NCBI RefSeq assembly: GCF_901482695.1
Contig: NZ_LR590484.1
Coordinates: 4,712,001-4,776,000 of the forward strand
Source: Sphingobacterium thalpophilum
GTDB taxonomy: Bacteria; Bacteroidota; Bacteroidia; Sphingobacteriales; Sphingobacteriaceae
Length of the DNA: 64,000 nt
Reading direction: 5' to 3'
Shown here: piece by piece, positions 62,709 through 64,000 of the stretch
How the letters are laid out: each line of letters starts with the position of its first letter
Numbering within the stretch: position 1 is the first letter of the stretch
Program-made: the position numbers and the translations under genes
The notes under the pieces: model-generated
Databases searched by the model: none
Told to the model about the DNA's origin: nothing
The model's input: the letters and a program-made list of their open reading frames with translations, nothing else

Positions 62709-64000
62709 TACTTTAGTATAAGTTGATTTAAAAATTGAATGACATCCTCCTGTTGGTCCAGGTAATATTTTGCTGCCGACTTGTTGCTGCCCACCTTAAT
62801 GCTTATTGTAGAGGCGGGAAGATAACGAAATAGATCTTCATCCGTGACATCGTCGCCGATGGCCAGTAAAAAATCAGCTTTGATGTGGCCTGCGATTTCG
62901 AGTGCGGCTTTGCCTTTATTAACCTCAGTATTCTTTACCTCAATGACAGCATTCCCATCGAGAAGTTGCAGTCCATAATCGTTCAACATCGGATTCAGGC
63001 TTTCCTTTAGTGCGGCCGCTTTCAGTTCGCCGAGACCGAGTTCTACCTTCCTGTAATGCCAGGCCAGAGAGTAGGGTTTGGCTTCAATATAGGCGCCGGG
63101 CGTCTGATCGGCTAATTTCTCCATGAGTTTTTTGACTTCAGGCATCCAATGTAAAGCCAGTCCTTTTTTATAAGACCAATTGAAGTTTGGAAAGTTGGAC
63201 CAGATTCCATGCTCTGCGACCAAGTAATAAGACCGGCCATCGAACCAAGAGGATAGACTTTCCTGTGATCGTCCGCTAATGATTACTAATGTGTTGAGCG
63301 GATCGGAGATAATATTGTCCAGCAAGTTATATAAGACAACAGTTGGACTTGCCTTTTGGGCGTGGTTCTGAAATTTGACAAGTGTCCCATCATAATCTAG
63401 AAAGAACAGCCTATTATGGCTTTTTCGATAGCGGTCTGCAATACTATTGAAGACCTTGTCGGAAATACGTCTAGCCCATTCATCGCGTTGTATGGCTTTG
63501 GTTTCAGCAAGTCTGCTGGTAAACAGCTGTACCCAGTGCTGTATATTAAATTTACGTATAATCTGAAGGTTGGCTTCTGTCCGTTCACGAATTTCCTCGG
63601 GCGACATCCGTAGCGCATGGAAGATGCTGTCTGCTGTTTCCGCCCTGTTAAATGGGTTAATGATTAGGGCGTCGACTAGTTCCTTTGATGCGCCGGCAAA
63701 CTCGCTCAAGATTAACACACCTTCTGAGGCTGTTTTACAGGCAATATATTCTTTGCTGACCAGGTTCATGCCGTCCCTGGTTGACGTAATCATACAAACG
63801 TCCGAAGCCACATACAATCCGACCAGTTCCTCGAAAGGAAGTGATTTGTAGAAATACAGAACCGGTGTCCAGCTTAGATTACCATAAATGGAATTGATTT
63901 CACTTACTTTGCGGTTTATTTCATCTTTGAGTTTTTTATATTGAGAGACTTTGTCTCTTGAAGGAACTATCAGCATATAAAGGACGACCTTACCATGCCA
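62708..64000 (-). CDS. Trehalose-6-phosphate synthase/phosphatase fusion (OtsA-OtsB), truncated by window edge
   Basis: 430 codons are visible and the frame runs off the right edge. The left part of the protein is the C-terminal half of OtsA (KSLPFEELVGLYVASDVCM, TSTRDGMNLVSKEYIACK, ILSEFAGAS). It is followed by a HAD-type OtsB phosphatase (FLDYDGTLVKF, ISGRSQESL, GDDVTDEDLF). It makes trehalose from UDP-glucose and glucose-6-phosphate through trehalose-6-phosphate. It is coupled to the GH15 gene and points to osmotic or desiccation protection. Confidence 0.93.
   Translation of the reverse strand, partial: WHGKVVLYMLIVPSRDKVSQYKKLKDEINRKVSEINSIYGNLSWTPVLYFYKSLPFEELVGLYVASDVCMITSTRDGMNLVSKEYIACKTASEGVLILSEFAGASKELVDALIINPFNRAETADSIFHALRMSPEEIRERTEANLQIIRKFNIQHWVQLFTSRLAETKAIQRDEWARRISDKVFNSIADRYRKSHNRLFFLDYDGTLVKFQNHAQKASPTVVLYNLLDNIISDPLNTLVIISGRSQESLSSWFDGRSYYLVAEHGIWSNFPNFNWSYKKGLALHWMPEVKKLMEKLADQTPGAYIEAKPYSLAWHYRKVELGLGELKAAALKESLNPMLNDYGLQLLDGNAVIEVKNTEVNKGKAALEIAGHIKADFLLAIGDDVTDEDLFRYLPASTISIKVGSNKSAAKYYLDQQEDVIQFLNQLILK

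Overview
The window looks like chromosomal DNA of a Bacteroidota bacterium of the Sphingobacterium/Pedobacter type. Evidence: a SusC/SusD pair, promoters of the TTTG ... TAnnTTTG form, a Bacteroidota-type LeuA with an ARSGR motif, many SpII-type lipoproteins, and membrane-bound propeller/Y_Y_Y/LuxR regulators. I saw no insertion sequence, prophage, CRISPR array or plasmid module. Both ends cut through genes: a TolC-like outer membrane protein at the left and a trehalose-6-phosphate synthase/phosphatase at the right.

Layout. 1-1.2 kb: TetR repressor and efflux outer membrane protein. 1.3-3.4 kb: a tight operon with cytochrome c, SCO, a lipoprotein and a DUF4442 protein. 3.5-12 kb: housekeeping genes (MFS transporter, purN, thioredoxin-like protein, clpB, two identical tRNA-Thr genes, alkaline phosphatase, small unknowns). 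12-15 kb: Lrp regulator divergent from rocD-rocF (arginine/ornithine catabolism). 15-19.6 kb: orphan LuxR response regulator, a frameshifted lgt, and a LytS/LytTR two-component pair. 19.7-25.1 kb: an imuA-imuB-dnaE2 mutagenic repair cassette behind an array of ACTAAA/TTTAGT half-sites. 25-33.5 kb: AraC regulator, leuA, MFS/HxlR pair with a clear operator, ldhA, nitronate monooxygenase, a structured intergenic segment, aquaporin, threonine aldolase.

33.7-44.9 kb is a polysaccharide utilisation locus, probably for a beta-glucan: susC, susD and a secreted protein with two glycosidase domains (GH2-like TIM barrel plus GH16) form one operon. A divergent membrane-tethered sensor/transcription factor and a cytoplasmic GH1 beta-glucosidase follow. 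The inferred flow is surface binding and import by SusCD, cleavage by GH16, and final hydrolysis to glucose by GH1.

45-64 kb reads as a stress and signalling region. It holds two paralogous ECF sigma factors without adjacent anti-sigma genes, a kinase-like protein that has lost its phospho-acceptor histidine next to a LuxR regulator, a Cys-rich copper-binding four-helix protein, a phytochrome-like histidine kinase, Ku, topoisomerase IB, a PA2169/DUF2383 protein, CsbD, GH15, and TPS/TPP for trehalose. Many small lipoproteins and unknown proteins lie between them. Two perfect 16-bp dyads with the shared core CGTATWWATACG lie about 90 bp upstream of two genes here, 14 kb apart, and may mark a common regulon.

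All functional calls come from reading motifs and context; no database search was possible.
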